Shown here: piece after piece, positions 36,780-49,000 of the stretch | How positions within the stretch are numbered: position 1 is the stretch's first letter | Layout of the letters: every line of letters begins with the position of its first letter | Assembly: GCF_014839835.1 (NCBI RefSeq) | Contig: NC_071632.1 | Span: forward strand, 19,176,487 to 19,240,486 | From: Dryobates pubescens | Lineage: Eukaryota > Chordata > Aves > Piciformes > Picidae | Length of the DNA: 64,000 nt | Reading direction: 5' to 3' | Position numbers and translations under genes: made by a program | The notes under the pieces: generated by a model | Database searches by the model: none | Seen by the model: only the letters and a program-made list of their open reading frames with translations | What the model was told of the DNA's origin: nothing

Positions 36780-37400
36780 TGGCTCCAGCAGCCTGCTCCC
36801 AGTCCCTCCAGCAGCGCCGGGCAGCAGCCGGGCAGCAGCGCCGCGCTCCAGCAGCTGCTCGAAGCAGGTCGCCCGAAGCAGGGCAGGCTGCTCAGCACTC
36901 CCTCCTCTATTCCCCCCAGGGCAAAGGGACACCAATGAGCTAAATTACCTTCTCCCCCCCGCTCCCGCCCCTCGTTTTCCAGGCGCTGGCAGCGCTGTCA
37001 CACGGCTGAAGCGTAGTCCCTTCCCCTTTGCCAGGTCCCACTCACCTCTCCTGGAGGCTGGGCCGGGGGCTGGCAGCCACACGAGGTCTCGGGGCGCTGG
37101 CAGGAGGGTTGAGCAGGCAGCAGCTGGGCACTTCCATCTGGGGACAGCGCCGCGGGTCCCACGCGGTGGCCGGAGACCACCAGACCGAGGTCAGCGCCGC
37201 GTCCTGCAGCCCGGCGCTGCGCGGCTCCGGAGCGGCCGAGCTCTGCGCTGCGCTCCTGCCATTTGTGCCACCTAGAGGGGAGGTGTCCCCACTGCAGACG
37301 CGCCCCGCACGGCCCCGCCGGGCCCCGAACAGCCCCGCCGAGCCACTCGGCACCCACGGAGGAGCCCGGGCACAGAGCTGCCCCCCTGCAGGATGGGCAG
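36780..37400 (-). promoter_or_regulatory. CpG island with a minus-strand splice donor
   Basis: The longest CpG-rich patch in the left 40 kb. On the minus strand CAGGAGAG is followed by GTGAGTGGG (exon end at 37046), a near-perfect donor, so a first exon of a leftward transcript is plausible. Open frames across it are alternative and overlapping, without known domains, so the exon may be non-coding. GUK1 ends 2.6 kb to the right and is transcribed in the same direction. Confidence 0.4.
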
Positions 37401-37459
37401 TGCCAGGTGCTGTGAAGCCACTCCACGTCCAGAAACGTTCCCGGGGAGCATTTTCTTAG

Positions 37460-37530
37460 CTTCAGAGAATTGTTTGGTTTGGAGAAGACCTCTTAGAGGT
37501 TCAGCTGCTGACCTAACACCACCGTGCCCA
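37460..37530 (-). mobile_element. CR1 3' fragment, antisense, old
   Basis: GAGAATTGTTTGGTTTGGAG to GCTGACCTAACACCACC resembles the old CR1 terminus. Confidence 0.5.
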
Positions 37531-37535
37531 TGAAA

Positions 37536-38165
37536 CCACAGAATCACAGAACTGTCAGGGTTGGAAGGGACCTCAAGGCTCAGCCAGTTCCAATCCCCCT
37601 GCCATGGGCAGGGACACCTCACACTACAGCAGGTTGCTCACAGCCACATCCAGCCTGGCTGCAAACACCTCCAGGGATGAGGCTTCCACCACCTCCCTGG
37701 GCAGCCTGTGCCAGGCTCTCACCACCCTCCTGGGGAACAACTTCCTCACATCCAATCTCAATCTCCCCATTTCTAGTTTTGCTCCATCCCCCCCAGTCCT
37801 ATCCGTCCCTGACACCCTCAAAAGTCCCTCCCCAGCTTTCTTGTAGCCCCCTGCAGATCCTGGAAGGCCACAATGAGGTCTCCTGAGAGCCTTCTCTTCT
37901 CCAGACTGAACAGCCCCAGCTCCCTCAGTCTGTCCTCAGAGCAGAGCAGCTCCAGCCCTCTGCTCCTCTTCACGGCCCTTCTCTGGACACCTTCCAGCAC
38001 CTCCAGATGCTTCCTGGCACAGAGTCTCCAGAACTGGACACTGAGCTCCAGCTGTGGTCTCAGCAGAGTGGAGCAGAGGGGAGAATCACCTCCCTCACCC
38101 TGCTGGCTCTGCTTCTCTTGCTGCAGCCCAGGATGTGATTTGCTCTCTGGGCTGCAAGTGCACAC
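37536..38165 (-). mobile_element. CR1 LINE, antisense, about 630 bp
   Basis: Starts CACAGAATCACAGAACTGTC. The complement encodes LRELGLFSLEKRRLSGDLIV and [18 protein letters not shown]. It is the antisense counterpart of the subfamily at 32650. Confidence 0.9.
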
Positions 38166-38172
38166 CATGTCC

Positions 38173-38226
38173 AAGTGACTCCACCACCCCAAGTGACTCC
38201 ACCACCCCAAGTGACTCCACCACCTC
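38173..38226. repeat. 18-bp tandem repeat, three copies, at a CR1 joint
   Basis: The unit AAGTGACTCCACCACCCC is a piece of CR1 antisense sequence (GACTCCACCACC). It is followed by further CR1-like sequence (TCTCTGGGCAACC), so the array formed within CR1 sequence. Confidence 0.85.
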
Positions 38227-38604
38227 TCTGGGCAACCTTTTTCCATACCTGACCACCTTTTCCTGGTGGTTTAACCAAACTGAGAACCTCCCAGCAGGGA
38301 ACTTATGGCAACATAAATGATTTCAGAGTCTTCTGTAGGAAAGAGCCATCAGAAACAGCCCCAGGGAGGTCAGTGATCAACACAAGCATCAAATCGTGGT
38401 GCTGAAAGGGTTGCTGAGGTCTGGTTCTGCTTGCTGGTGTCCACAACACAGAGGATGATAGGTTGGGTGGTGGTGACATGGGCTGAGAGGGGCTCAGCTT
38501 GCTGGAGCAGAGCAGCTGGGTGAGGGGGAAAGATGGGATATGAAGAGCTGAGTGTTAAGGTCCAAGCCTGGCCTGGCCAGCTGTGGGTTTGGAGAGGACA
38601 AAGT

Positions 38605-38790
38605 CATAGAACCACAGCATCCTTTTGGTTGGAAAAGGCCTTTAAGACCAAGTCCAAGCAGTCTCTAACTCCACTGAGTCTGCTGCTAAACCACATCCCT
38701 CAGCACCACATCTCTGCATCTTTGAAACAGCTCCAGGGACAGGGATGGAACCACCCTGCCTAGGGAGCCTGTGCCAAAACACCACAGCCT
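38605..38790 (-). mobile_element. CR1 3' end, antisense, old
   Basis: CATAGAACCACAGCATCC and then GGTTGGAAAAGGCCTTTAAG to GCCTAGGGAGCCTGTGCC. Confidence 0.75.
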
Positions 38791-39869
38791 GGCACTGTCC
38801 ATGGCCTGCATGTCCATGGCCCAGCTGTCCATGGCCTGCATGACACCAGCTCGATGGGGGTTTGGTTGGTGGGGACACAGCTGGCAGCTGGCTGGGGGAT
38901 GGCAGCTCTGCCTCTCCTCAGGACCAAGCACAAACCATCTGCATCCTCCAGGACAAGCTCTGGGACAAGTGACCTCACAAGTGGTTGCTCTTTCCCTGCA
39001 GCTCAAAACTAGGTCAACCACCTGGAGGTACTTGAGACAACACTGCTCAGCTCTCTCCCACCCTCACCCCTGGCACAAGTTGAGGTGCTTTGAGTGCAAG
39101 GGCAGTGAGGACGCAGCCCTTCCAAGGAAGCTCAGGACACAAGCTGGGAGAGGGACCAAAGGGCTCAGGAGTGACTTGAGAGCATCAAGAGAAGGCTGAA
39201 GAAAGCTGGAGTGCAAAGCATCCTCTCCCAACAAGTCAGACACAGCTCTCCACAGCTCAAGGCAGAGAGCAGGACAAGAACAGTGGCTGGATCAGATGGC
39301 CCTGGGCCAGGAAGGATTTACTGCTGCCCTCAAGCATAGCAATCCAAAAGGCTGCAGAGCTTGGCAAGGGAACTGTTTTATCCCTCAACCTGTAGGTATC
39401 AGAGCATCTAAAACCCCACCCAAACTGAAGTGGAACAAGAAGCAGAGACTGCTGCCAGGACTGGCTGAGGAGGACAAACTCACAACCCTGCTCCAGCAGA
39501 AGAAAGGCAGTGGACAGCTCACGTCCTGCCAACACACCACCTCCTCCTCGAGGCTTCCCCAGCTGCTCACCAGGGCCACACAAGACACCACCAGAGAGGC
39601 CAAGGGCAGCAGAAACACCCCAGGGAGCTGCAGGCAGATCTGCAGAAGGAAGCAGGAACCAGAAGGAGCAAGGGGGTGCCAACATTTGTGCCAAGATGGA
39701 AGGTGCTGTCTGCAGGTGCTGTGCACCTCCCGAGCCTGGCAGCTCCCCTCCAGCCCCGGGGGACACCTCTGCCCTTGGGCCAGCTGCCATGGTGCTCACT
39801 TCCCAAGCAGCAAGGCTGGGAGAGGCTGTGCTGAGCACGTGGGGAACAGACACACAGCTGTGGCCACCT
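38791..39869. other. Region just 3' of GUK1
   Basis: Unique sequence. Frames of about 200 codons overlap on opposite strands near 39257-39904, but neither resembles a known protein. No connexin (GJC2) sequence, the downstream neighbour of GUK1 in human, is present here. Confidence 0.4.
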
Positions 39870-39885
39870 TGTGGTTTTCTTTCCT

Positions 39886-39891
39886 TTTAAT
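39886..39891 (-). terminator. Candidate GUK1 polyadenylation signal ATTAAA
   Basis: On the minus strand ATTAAA lies 121 bases after the GUK1 stop codon. It is the common variant of AATAAA and the first good signal downstream. Confidence 0.5.
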
Positions 39892-40011
39892 AGAAACGTC
39901 CTAGAGCGAGGTGGGAGGAGGGGCAGGCTAGAGGGAATGTCTCTCGGAACCAGGGGGTGCCACGTGCTGTGGGGATGCTGTGCAAAGTGACCAGGTCCAA
40001 GCAGCCTCAGC

Positions 40012-40047
40012 TCAGCACTTCCTGGACTCCTGGGTCTTCTGGATTTC
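40012..40047 (-). CDS. GUK1: GUK1 coding exon 7 (last)
   Basis: Twelve codons, [11 protein letters not shown] and a TGA stop, after a TCCTTGCAG acceptor. This matches the short basic tail of other vertebrate GUK1 proteins in length, not in exact sequence. Confidence 0.92.
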   Translation of the reverse strand, partial: EIQKTQESRKC

Positions 40048-43000
40048 CTGCAAGGAGATCAGGAGAGCAGTTCAGCCCCTGCCACTCCCTGGGAGCAGCT
40101 CCTGGTTTCCCAGCTCTGCAGACCACAAGCCATCCTCTCCTCAGAAGCTCCACAGCACCAAGCTCAGAGCTCCCAGCTGAGCCTTGGGGCAAGGCAGGGC
40201 TTGCCTTGGAGGCTCTTCAGAGACAGCACATCTCTTCCACACTGTTTGTCCTGATCCTTACCCAGCATCATGCTGGATTACACAACCCCACACTGGTGGG
40301 GGCTGGAAGGGAGATCATCCACTCCAGCCCTCAGCTGAGGCAGGGCAGCCACAGCAGCTTGCCCAGGAGCACAATGTCCAGGTGGGTTTGGAACTCTCTA
40401 GAGAAGGAGGCTCCACAACCTCTCTGGGCAGCCTGGGCCAGGGCTCTGGCACCCTCATGGTGAAATTGTTCCTCATGTTTGGATGGAACCTCCTGGCTCC
40501 CAGTTTGTGCTGTTCCCCCTGGTCCTGTCCCTGGGCACCACTGAGAAGAGTCTGGCCCCAGCCTCTTGCCCCCCAGCTTTCAGGTCTTGCTGAGCATTGC
40601 TCAGATCCCCTCTGGGACTGCTCTCCTCCAGACTCAACAGCCCCAGGGTGTCTCAACCTTTCCTCCTCTCAGAGATCTGTTTCCCACTCTTAGGCCACTG
40701 CTCCATCATCATTCACACAGGACCTGTGCTCAAGGGCACCACTCAGCAGCTCAAACCAGACCAAGTGTGGGCATGAGGTCACATTTCAGTGGCTTCCTAT
40801 AGCAGCCCCTCACCTGCTCAGCCCAGAGGTCAGGCCTGCCTGGGCAGTGAGGCAGGAAACCCCCAGGAACTCACCTCCAGGAGCACTTCCTTCAATTCAG
40901 AATAGGCTTTTTCTAAGTCATCATTAATGATGACCAAGTCAAACAGGCCAGGCTCTTTACCTGGGAAGGAGAGGACAGAGGAGTCAGAGGAGAACATTTC
41001 TGCCATGTCATCTCTCATCATTCCTTAAGAAGGTCACTGAGCTGCTGGAAGGTGTCCAGAGAAGGGCAACAAAGCTGGGGAGGGGTCTGCAGCACAGCCC
41101 TGGGAGGAGAGGCTGAGGGAGCTGGGGTTGCTTAGCCTGCAGAAGAGGCTCAGGAGAGACCTTCCTGCTCTCTCCAACTCCCTGAAGGGAGGTTGTAGCC
41201 AGGTGGGGGTTGGTCTCTTCTGCCAGGCACCCAGCACCAGAACAAGAGGACCCAGTCTCAAGCTGTGCCAGGGGAGGTTTAGGCTGGAGGTGAGGAGAAA
41301 GTTCTTCACTGAAAGAGAGATTGACCACTGGGATGTGCTGCCCAGGGAGGTGGTGGAGTCACCAGCCCTAGAGGTGCTCAAAACAGGATTGGATGTGGCA
41401 CTTGGAGCCATGGTTTAGTTGTCAGGAGGTGTTGGGTATTAGGTAACAGCTTGGACTTGATATCTTTGAGGCCTTTAGCAACCTTATCGATTCTAACTCC
41501 TTGGAGAATGTCAGCTGGAATCTTTCAGGCTGGAAAAGGCCTTTCAGACTGTCAAGTCCAACCCTTAACCCAGCCCTGCCAGGTCACCACTAAACCATGG
41601 CCCTCAGCACCCCATCTACATGGCTTGGAAACCCCTCCAGGGACAGGGCCTTCCCCACTGCCCTGGGCAGCCTGGGCCAGGTCTTTGCAGCCCTTTCTGA
41701 GAAGCAATTTTTCCTGATGCTCAGCTTAAACCTCCCCTGGTACAACCTGAGGCCATTTCCTCATTCCTTGGGAGAGGACACCAGCTCCTACCAGGCTGCA
41801 GCAAGACAGAAAGTCTCCCCTCGACCTCCTTTTCTTCAGGCTGAGCACCCCCAGCTCTCCCTCAGCAGCTCCTCAGCAGCCCTGCTCTCCAGACCCTTCC
41901 CCAGCTTCCCTGCCCTGCTCTGGACACACTCCAGCCCCTCAATGTCTTTCTTGGAGCGAGGGAGCCAAAACTGAGCCCAGGAATCAAGCTGTGGCCTCAC
42001 CAGCGCTAAGTCCAGGGGGACAATCCCTGCCCTGGCCCTGCTGACCACACAACTGTTGATGCAAGGCAGGGTGCTGGTGGCCTGCTTGGCAGCCCCTTAG
42101 CTCCTCTTCAGCTGGCTGCCAGCCAGTCACCACCCCCAGGTCCTTCTCTGCTGGGCAGCTTTCCAGCCATGCTCCCCAGGCGCGGAGCAGCGCTCGAGGC
42201 TGTGGCGATCCAAACCTTTCATGCACTAAACCCCCCAGCTCCTAAATGTTGTGAGCCACAGCATTTCCCCCCCAGCCTGGCTCTTAAACCCCCAGCACCT
42301 CTCCTCCCAGGGGGCAGAGCCTGGGAGCTGCCTGGCCTTACTGAGCTCCAAGTCGACGCGCGCCGCAGCCAGCCGCCTCTGCAGGCTTTCCTCTGTCTCG
42401 GTCTTGCGGTCCCGGAGCCGCTGCTCCTGCAGCCAAGGACAAGCACATGCCAGAGGGGCAGGCTCCAAGGGCTGCCCCAGGAAGCCAACCCCCACCCAGG
42501 GCTGCCTGCCATTTGCTGCTGCTGCCCACCAAGGGCCTGGGAAGCAGTGCTCTGCAGGGGGCATCACTTACAGCCCTGAGCAAAGCAGAGGCCAAGCTGA
42601 GTTTGGGCTCAGGATCTCCCAAGCCAGGGCTCTGCCTCCCAGGCTCTTTGGATCCCCTTTTGTTTGGCTGGGGGAGGTGTGTGTGTGTGGTGTGATTGGT
42701 TGGGGGGGGGTGGAGGTGGTTTGATTGATTGGGGGGGTTGGAGGTGGTTTGATTGGTTGACTGGGGGGAGTTGGAGGTGGTTTGATTTGTTGGGGGGGTT
42801 GGAGGTGGTTTGATTGGTTGGGGGGGTTGGAGGTGGTTTGATTGATTGACTGGGGGGGGTTGGAGGTGGTTTGATTGGTTGACTGGGGGGGGTTGGAGGT
42901 GGTTTGATTGGTTGGGGGTGTTTTGATTGATTGGGGAGGATGATGGTGGTTTGATTGATTGGGGGGGTTGGAGGTGGTTTGATTGGTTGGGGGTGTTTTG

Positions 43001-46000
43001 ATTGATTGGGGAGGATGATGGTGGTTTGATTGGTTGGGGGGGTTGGTGGTGGTTTGATTGGTTGGGGGGTTTTGATTGATTGGGGAGGATGATGGTGGTT
43101 TGATTGATTGGGGGGGTTGGTGGTGGTTTGATTGGTTGGGGGGGTTGGAGGTGGTTTGATTGGTTAGGGGTGTTTGATTGATTGGGGAGGATGATGGTGG
43201 TTTGATTGATTGGGGGGGTTGGTGGTGGTTTGATTGGTTGGGGGGGTTTTGATTGATTGATTGGGGAGGATGATGGTGGTTTGATTGATTGGGGGGTTGG
43301 TGGTGGTTTGATTGGTTGGGGGTGTTTTGATTGACTGGGGGGGTTGGGGGTGTTGTGATGATTGGTGGGGGGGTTGGTGGTGTTTTGAGGTGCTCAAGAG
43401 GAGACTGGACATGGCACTTGGTGCCATGGTTTAGTTAGTCAGGAGGTGTTGGGTGACAGGTTGGGCTTGATGATCTTTGAGGTCTCTTCCAACCTTATTG
43501 ATTCTATGATTGATAGGGGGGGGGGTTGGTGGTGTTTTGATTGATTGGGGGGGGGTTGGTGGTGTTTTGATTGATTGGGGGGGGTTGGTGGTGTTTTGAT
43601 TGATTGGGGGGGGGGGGGTTGGTGGTGTTTTGTTGGGTTTTTGGTTGGTTGGGGTTGTTTGGTTGTTTGGGGGTGGGAGTTTGTTGTTTTGTCACTGTGG
43701 TTTTGTCTGCAGGTAGTGCTGGGAGAGACAATCTGCTGGGCTATGGTGTCTGGTGCTGGTGGTTTCCTCCTCCACAAACTCAACAGGGAACCAGAGTGCC
43801 TGATCTCCTGAGGGCAAGCCAGGAGAGCAGGAGTGGGGGCCTTCACCACCCTGCACTCCTTGTGTGGCTTCAGCAAGGCCACATCCCTCCCTGAACCACG
43901 ACAGCGACTTCCGCTGGCGAGAGGCACACCGCAGTCACAAGACCTGGGTGGGTATAAGACTTGTGGTGCTGCAGGGACCCAGCCTCCCTTGGCTGAACTT
44001 CAGCTCCTGGAGGTAAATCTCAGCACAAACCCCCTTCCCTCCCCAGCACAACTCCTGCCCTTAAAAGCTGTCCATAAGCCAAGGGGTGGAAACCGCTCAG
44101 GAGAGACTCGAACCCCGCGGCACAGGAGGGATTTGGCCCTGGGGAGCTGGAGGTCACAGTGAGCTCAGGAATGTCCTCCCCACGTGTTGTGCAGCCCCCC
44201 CAGAGCACAGGGAGGGGGGAAGGAGGAAGCCCTGTGGCTTCAGAGCGAGGTGCTGATTACCTCTAAGCGCCTAACGGCAAAGGAAGGCAGGCGCTCACCA
44301 GGATGGCGATGGAGGGAGGCTGCACCGAGATGTAGATGGGGTTCAGCTCTGTCTGCTTGATGTTCTTCACCCCCTGGATGTCAATGTCCAGGACACAGAT
44401 CTGGTTCTGGGCCTGAACAGCCTGCACTGCACCTTTACTGGGGACAGAGGAGAGAGGGAAGAATAGAAATAGAATTAACCAGGTTGGAAAAGACCTTTGA
44501 GATCATCCGGCCCAAGCTAGCACCCAGCAGCGTCCTGATCAGCTAACCCATGGCACCCAGCACCCCACCCAGGCTCCCCCTAAACACCTCCAGGGATGGG
44601 GACTCCACCACCTCCCTGGGCAGCACATTCCAAAGGCCAATCTCTCCTCCTGTGAAGAACTTCTCCCTAACATCCAGGCTAAACCTCCCCTGGCACAGCT
44701 GGAGCCTGTGTCTCAGGGGCTCAGAGCACCCAGGCAGAGCAGGGCAGGTTTGGGGTGTCCCCCTCAGCAGCAGGTCTTCACCTCCCAGGGCTCCTCTGCA
44801 TCCAAACTGTGGTGGAAATGAAGGGAGAGTCTGCTCTGCTCTTGCTAACTGCAAGGCAGTGAGCTGCTGTCTCCTTCTAGAGAGGCTGGCAAAACCTGGC
44901 TGAGCCACAGAGCAGCCTGAGGCAGTGACAGAATTGGTTTGGGTGGAAGAGACCTTTCAGATCACATCCAACCCTTAACCCAGCACTGCCAGGGCACTGC
45001 TAAAGCACAGCCCTCAGCACCACATCTGATGGCTTTTCAGGCCCTCCACCATGCCCTGGGCAGCCTGGGCCAGGGCTTAACAACCTTTTGGAGAGGAAAT
45101 TGTTCCTCATGTCCAACCTAAACCTCCTCTGGTGCCACCTGAGGCCATTTCCTCTTGTCCAATCACTTGTGCCTTGGGAGAAGAGGCCAACCCCACCTCA
45201 CTCCAACCTCCTGTCATGAAGGCCTCCCCTCAGCAATCTTCAGGCTGAACACCCCAGGTCCCTCAGCTCCCCAGCCCTGTTCTCCAGACCCTTCAGCAGC
45301 TTTGCTGCCCTTCTCTGGACATGTTGCAGCACCTCAGTGTCCTTCTTGGAGTGAGGAACCCAGAAGTGAACACAGCATTTGGGGCTGACCTCACTGGTGC
45401 CAATCAGGGGGACTATCACTGCTCCAATCCTTAGCTCCTCATGCTGGCTGGTGGGGAAGAGCAGGCAGGCAGCCTCCAGGCCTGGTCAGTGCAGCAGATC
45501 TACTGCCTGCAGAGCCCCTGCTGAGATGGAGCCATGCAGGGGCATAGAGGTGGCTGGTGACTTTCCTTCTGACCCAGGAGTCCCTCAACACAGAGCACAA
45601 ACCCCAAGGAGAACGCTGAGGTGAAGCCACCAGACCAGTCTGTGCCCCATACACACAGAGGTGTTTGCTGCCTTGCCTGGCTGAGCAGCAGCACAAGCCC
45701 AGATCTGAGCCCTGTCCACTGCAAAGCCACAAACCCCCCCAAAGGGCTTGGTCTGCCACTTAAAAGCTGCAGGCTGTGTCTGGGGTCAGAAGGCATCAAC
45801 TGCTGCAACTGATCCACAAAGAGCCAGCAGCCCCCAGAGCCCTGGGAAAGAGATCACAGAACCATTCAGGGTGGAAAAGGCCTCTGAGACAATCAAGTCC
45901 AACACCAACCCAACTCCACCATGCCCACTAAACCCTGCCCTGAAGCCCCAGGTCTGCACTCTGATTTCAGCCTCCAACTTCCAGGGGCTTCAAAGAAGCT

Positions 46001-49000
46001 GTGGTGTCTGTGGGGTTTGGGGTTAATTCCAGCCTCTCCCCCTGCCCAGCCACCACCACAGACAGGAATATGCAGGGGGGACCAAAGGGAGGGCAAGCAG
46101 CTCTGAAACAAAGCCAGGTGTGCAATTTCATGTGGTTGAGGTCCCAGATGGCTGCAGAGTTCAAGGGAACTGCAGGCACCCACAATCAACTGTGGGTGCA
46201 CATCAGAAAGCAGCCAGCTCCTCCAGCCTGTGGCTGGCTGGATTAAGGACACACCAGAAGGACAGAAGCCTGTCCTGCACAGGATGAGTCAGGGATTAGG
46301 GAGCCTGAACTCAGTTTCTCCATGGTTCTGAGTAGCTGGAGGATGAGCTGTCAGGTTTTCTTTCTCTTGCCAAAGCAGTGACACTGAGGTGTCAAGGCTG
46401 GGGCAGGGAAGGGATTGGTGCTCCTTCATCAGGCTTAGAGGGACCACAGCCTGACCCCTGTGAGGCTGCCCTTAGCTGTGGGGACAGCAGGACACCTTGT
46501 ATGAAACAGCCACATTACTGCAAGGCAAAATGCTCAGCACACCTCCTGCATGCTCAGTCTGGGGCCTGACCACAGGCTTGGAAAAGGCCTCTGAGATCAC
46601 CAACTCCAGCCACCAAGCCAACCCCACCAAGCCATGCCCCAGAGTGCCATCACCTCCAGGCTTCTGGAACACCTTGGCACCTCCCATGGGGACACCATGC
46701 TCAGAAGGAAACAGCAGGCTCTGGCTGAACATGAGGAGAAACTTCTTAGCTGTGAGGATGACAGATCACTGGCCCAGGCTGCCCTCCTTCAGAACCTCAT
46801 CACCCAGGGGTGACCTGCCAGGGTGGCCCTGCTTTGGCAGGGGACTTTGGGCTGGATGATCCCCAGAGTCCCCCTTCCAACCCCTACCATTCTGGGATGT
46901 AACTGAGGAAGCATCTCAAGAAACATTTCACTCTCCCCCTCAGCAGGCTCTTTCCTCCAGTGCCACAATCTTCTCCCAGTAATTAGACATCTGACTGCTA
47001 ATTAACACTGCAGCCAAGTATTGTCTTGAGCCTCAGCCCCAAGGCAATGCTGCCTCAAACCCCACCTCATTCTTGCAGCCCCACTCAAAGGGGCCATGCA
47101 GTTTAGCTGGTTGTAAGCAGCAGAGATATTTGCTTGAGGGCAGACAACAGAGATGTCACCTCCTGAACTGCTCCTACTCAGGGCCATCAGGCAATGCAAG
47201 GGTGAGGAGAGGAAGTCTCCATTCCAGCCCCTGCTCTCTGCAAGCACTTGGAGAATATTAGGGAGTGTAAATAACCTGTGAAAATCATCTCTGTGTGAGG
47301 AAGGTGCTAAGTGTAGGAACCACTCCAGCAGCCCTCAAACACTGGAAGCTAAAAAGAATTTAACCCAATGATGACTTCATTGAGGAGCTAACTCTGCAAG
47401 CTACTGGGAAGGACAAGCCCTGGGAGGAGAGGCTGAGGGAGCTGGGGGTGGTTAGCCTGGAGAAGAGGAGGCTCAGGGGAGACCTTCTTGCTCTCTACAA
47501 CTACCTCGAAGGAGGCTGTAGCCAGGTGGGGGCTGGCCACTTCTGCCAGGCAACCAGAACAAGAGCTGCACCAGGGGAAGCTTAGGCTGGAGGTGAGGAG
47601 AAAGTTCAGTATTCAGTATTCAGTATCACTAAGGTTGGAAGAGACCTCAAAGATCATCGAGTCCAACCTGTCACCACAGACCTCATGATTAGAGTAGGGA
47701 GGACAACAGTGCCCACTGCAGGCTTGAACTCACAAGCTTCCCATTAAGGGTCTTATGTGCTACCATTGGCCACTGAGATGTGCTGCCCAGGGAGGTGGTG
47801 GAGTCACCAGCCCTGGAGGTGTTCAAAAAGGGACTGGATGTGGCACTTGGTTTAGTTAGTCCTGAGGTGTTAGGTAAGAGGTTGGACTTGATGATCTCTG
47901 AGGTCTTTTCCAACCTGCTTGATTCTATGATTGTTTTTGCTGCCTTAATAAAGCTGTCAAGGCCCCCAGCATCAAAAGGAGAGGAGAATCTGTGTGGCTG
48001 GGGGGGGAAAGAGTGCAGCCAGGTTAAAATATTGCTCCCTTCACCCCCCTCCTAGCTGCCCAGCACCACTGGAGCTCAGCAGTGAGAGCAGCTGAAGCAC
48101 TTACCTTGTCCCATACATGTTCCCAGAGAACTCTGCATGCTCAATGAATTCTCCAGCAGCAATTTCTTTCTGCATTTCCTCTCTGGACACAAAGTGATAA
48201 TCTGGAGGAGCAACACAGGAAAGGCAGGCAGGAATGAACAGCTTTGAAGGTGAAGTTTGTGCTCAGAAGGATACCCAGGAAGGAAGCCAGTGACAAACAA
48301 CACAACCCCCACCGTGGAGAGCGCTGTCAGATTGCAGACCATCTCCTTCCTAACTACCACACATCACAGCCTCTCTCCACACCAACTGCCCAGGCACCTG
48401 CTCAACATCTTTTGGAGCTTAGATGTGTGGCTACAAAGCTGCTGCACCCTCTCCTTCATGCCCTTTCCCCTTTCTGGTGCAGTGGGAGCTCCCCCTCCCC
48501 ACTCCCACAGGTGTGGAAAACACTGCCAGGGCCCTTCATCTGAAAGGGTTTGTGATGAAAGCCTGGGGTGGGACAAAGGCAGATGAAAGGGACATCAAAA
48601 CCAATCCAACTAAAAAGCAATGCTGCTCTGTCTTGCAAAGATTCCTGCCTTTCCCCTCAGACTGCAACCTGCCAGAGGAGATGAAGAGCAAGCCTCATGT
48701 GGCTCCCTCTGAAAGACACCAGCCACAAAAGAGCAGAGCAGAGCAGCTGGGCACAACTCAGACAAAGGCATCTCACTGAGCAGCTGCATCTCCCAAAGCC
48801 TGGGGCACTTTGGAGGGACCTCACCAGAGCTACCTTGGGGGAGAAAAACCAAACAAGTCAGGCACCAGGGTGCCTAAACTGAGAGTCCTGCCCTGCACAC
48901 CTCAGCCAGCAGCTCACAGAGATGGTGTCCAGAAGAGAAAGCTGCAGCCTGTGCTCTGCCCCTGCCAGCATTGCACCACTCAGTTGGCTTTTGGTCTGCA

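Noticed and set aside
36736-37275. 179-codon plus-strand frame in the CpG island
   Set aside because: Ser/Arg/Pro/Ala bias typical of GC-rich DNA. Other frames are equally open and there is no homology I recognise.
39257-39904. Two overlapping frames of about 200 codons next to the GUK1 3' end
   Set aside because: They lie on opposite strands, have no known motif and low-complexity composition, and one overlaps the GUK1 3' UTR.
47700-47764. A functional tRNA-Lys gene
   Set aside because: The acceptor and D-arm 5' halves are absent and the stems are not kept. The CR1-like tail shows that it is a SINE piece.
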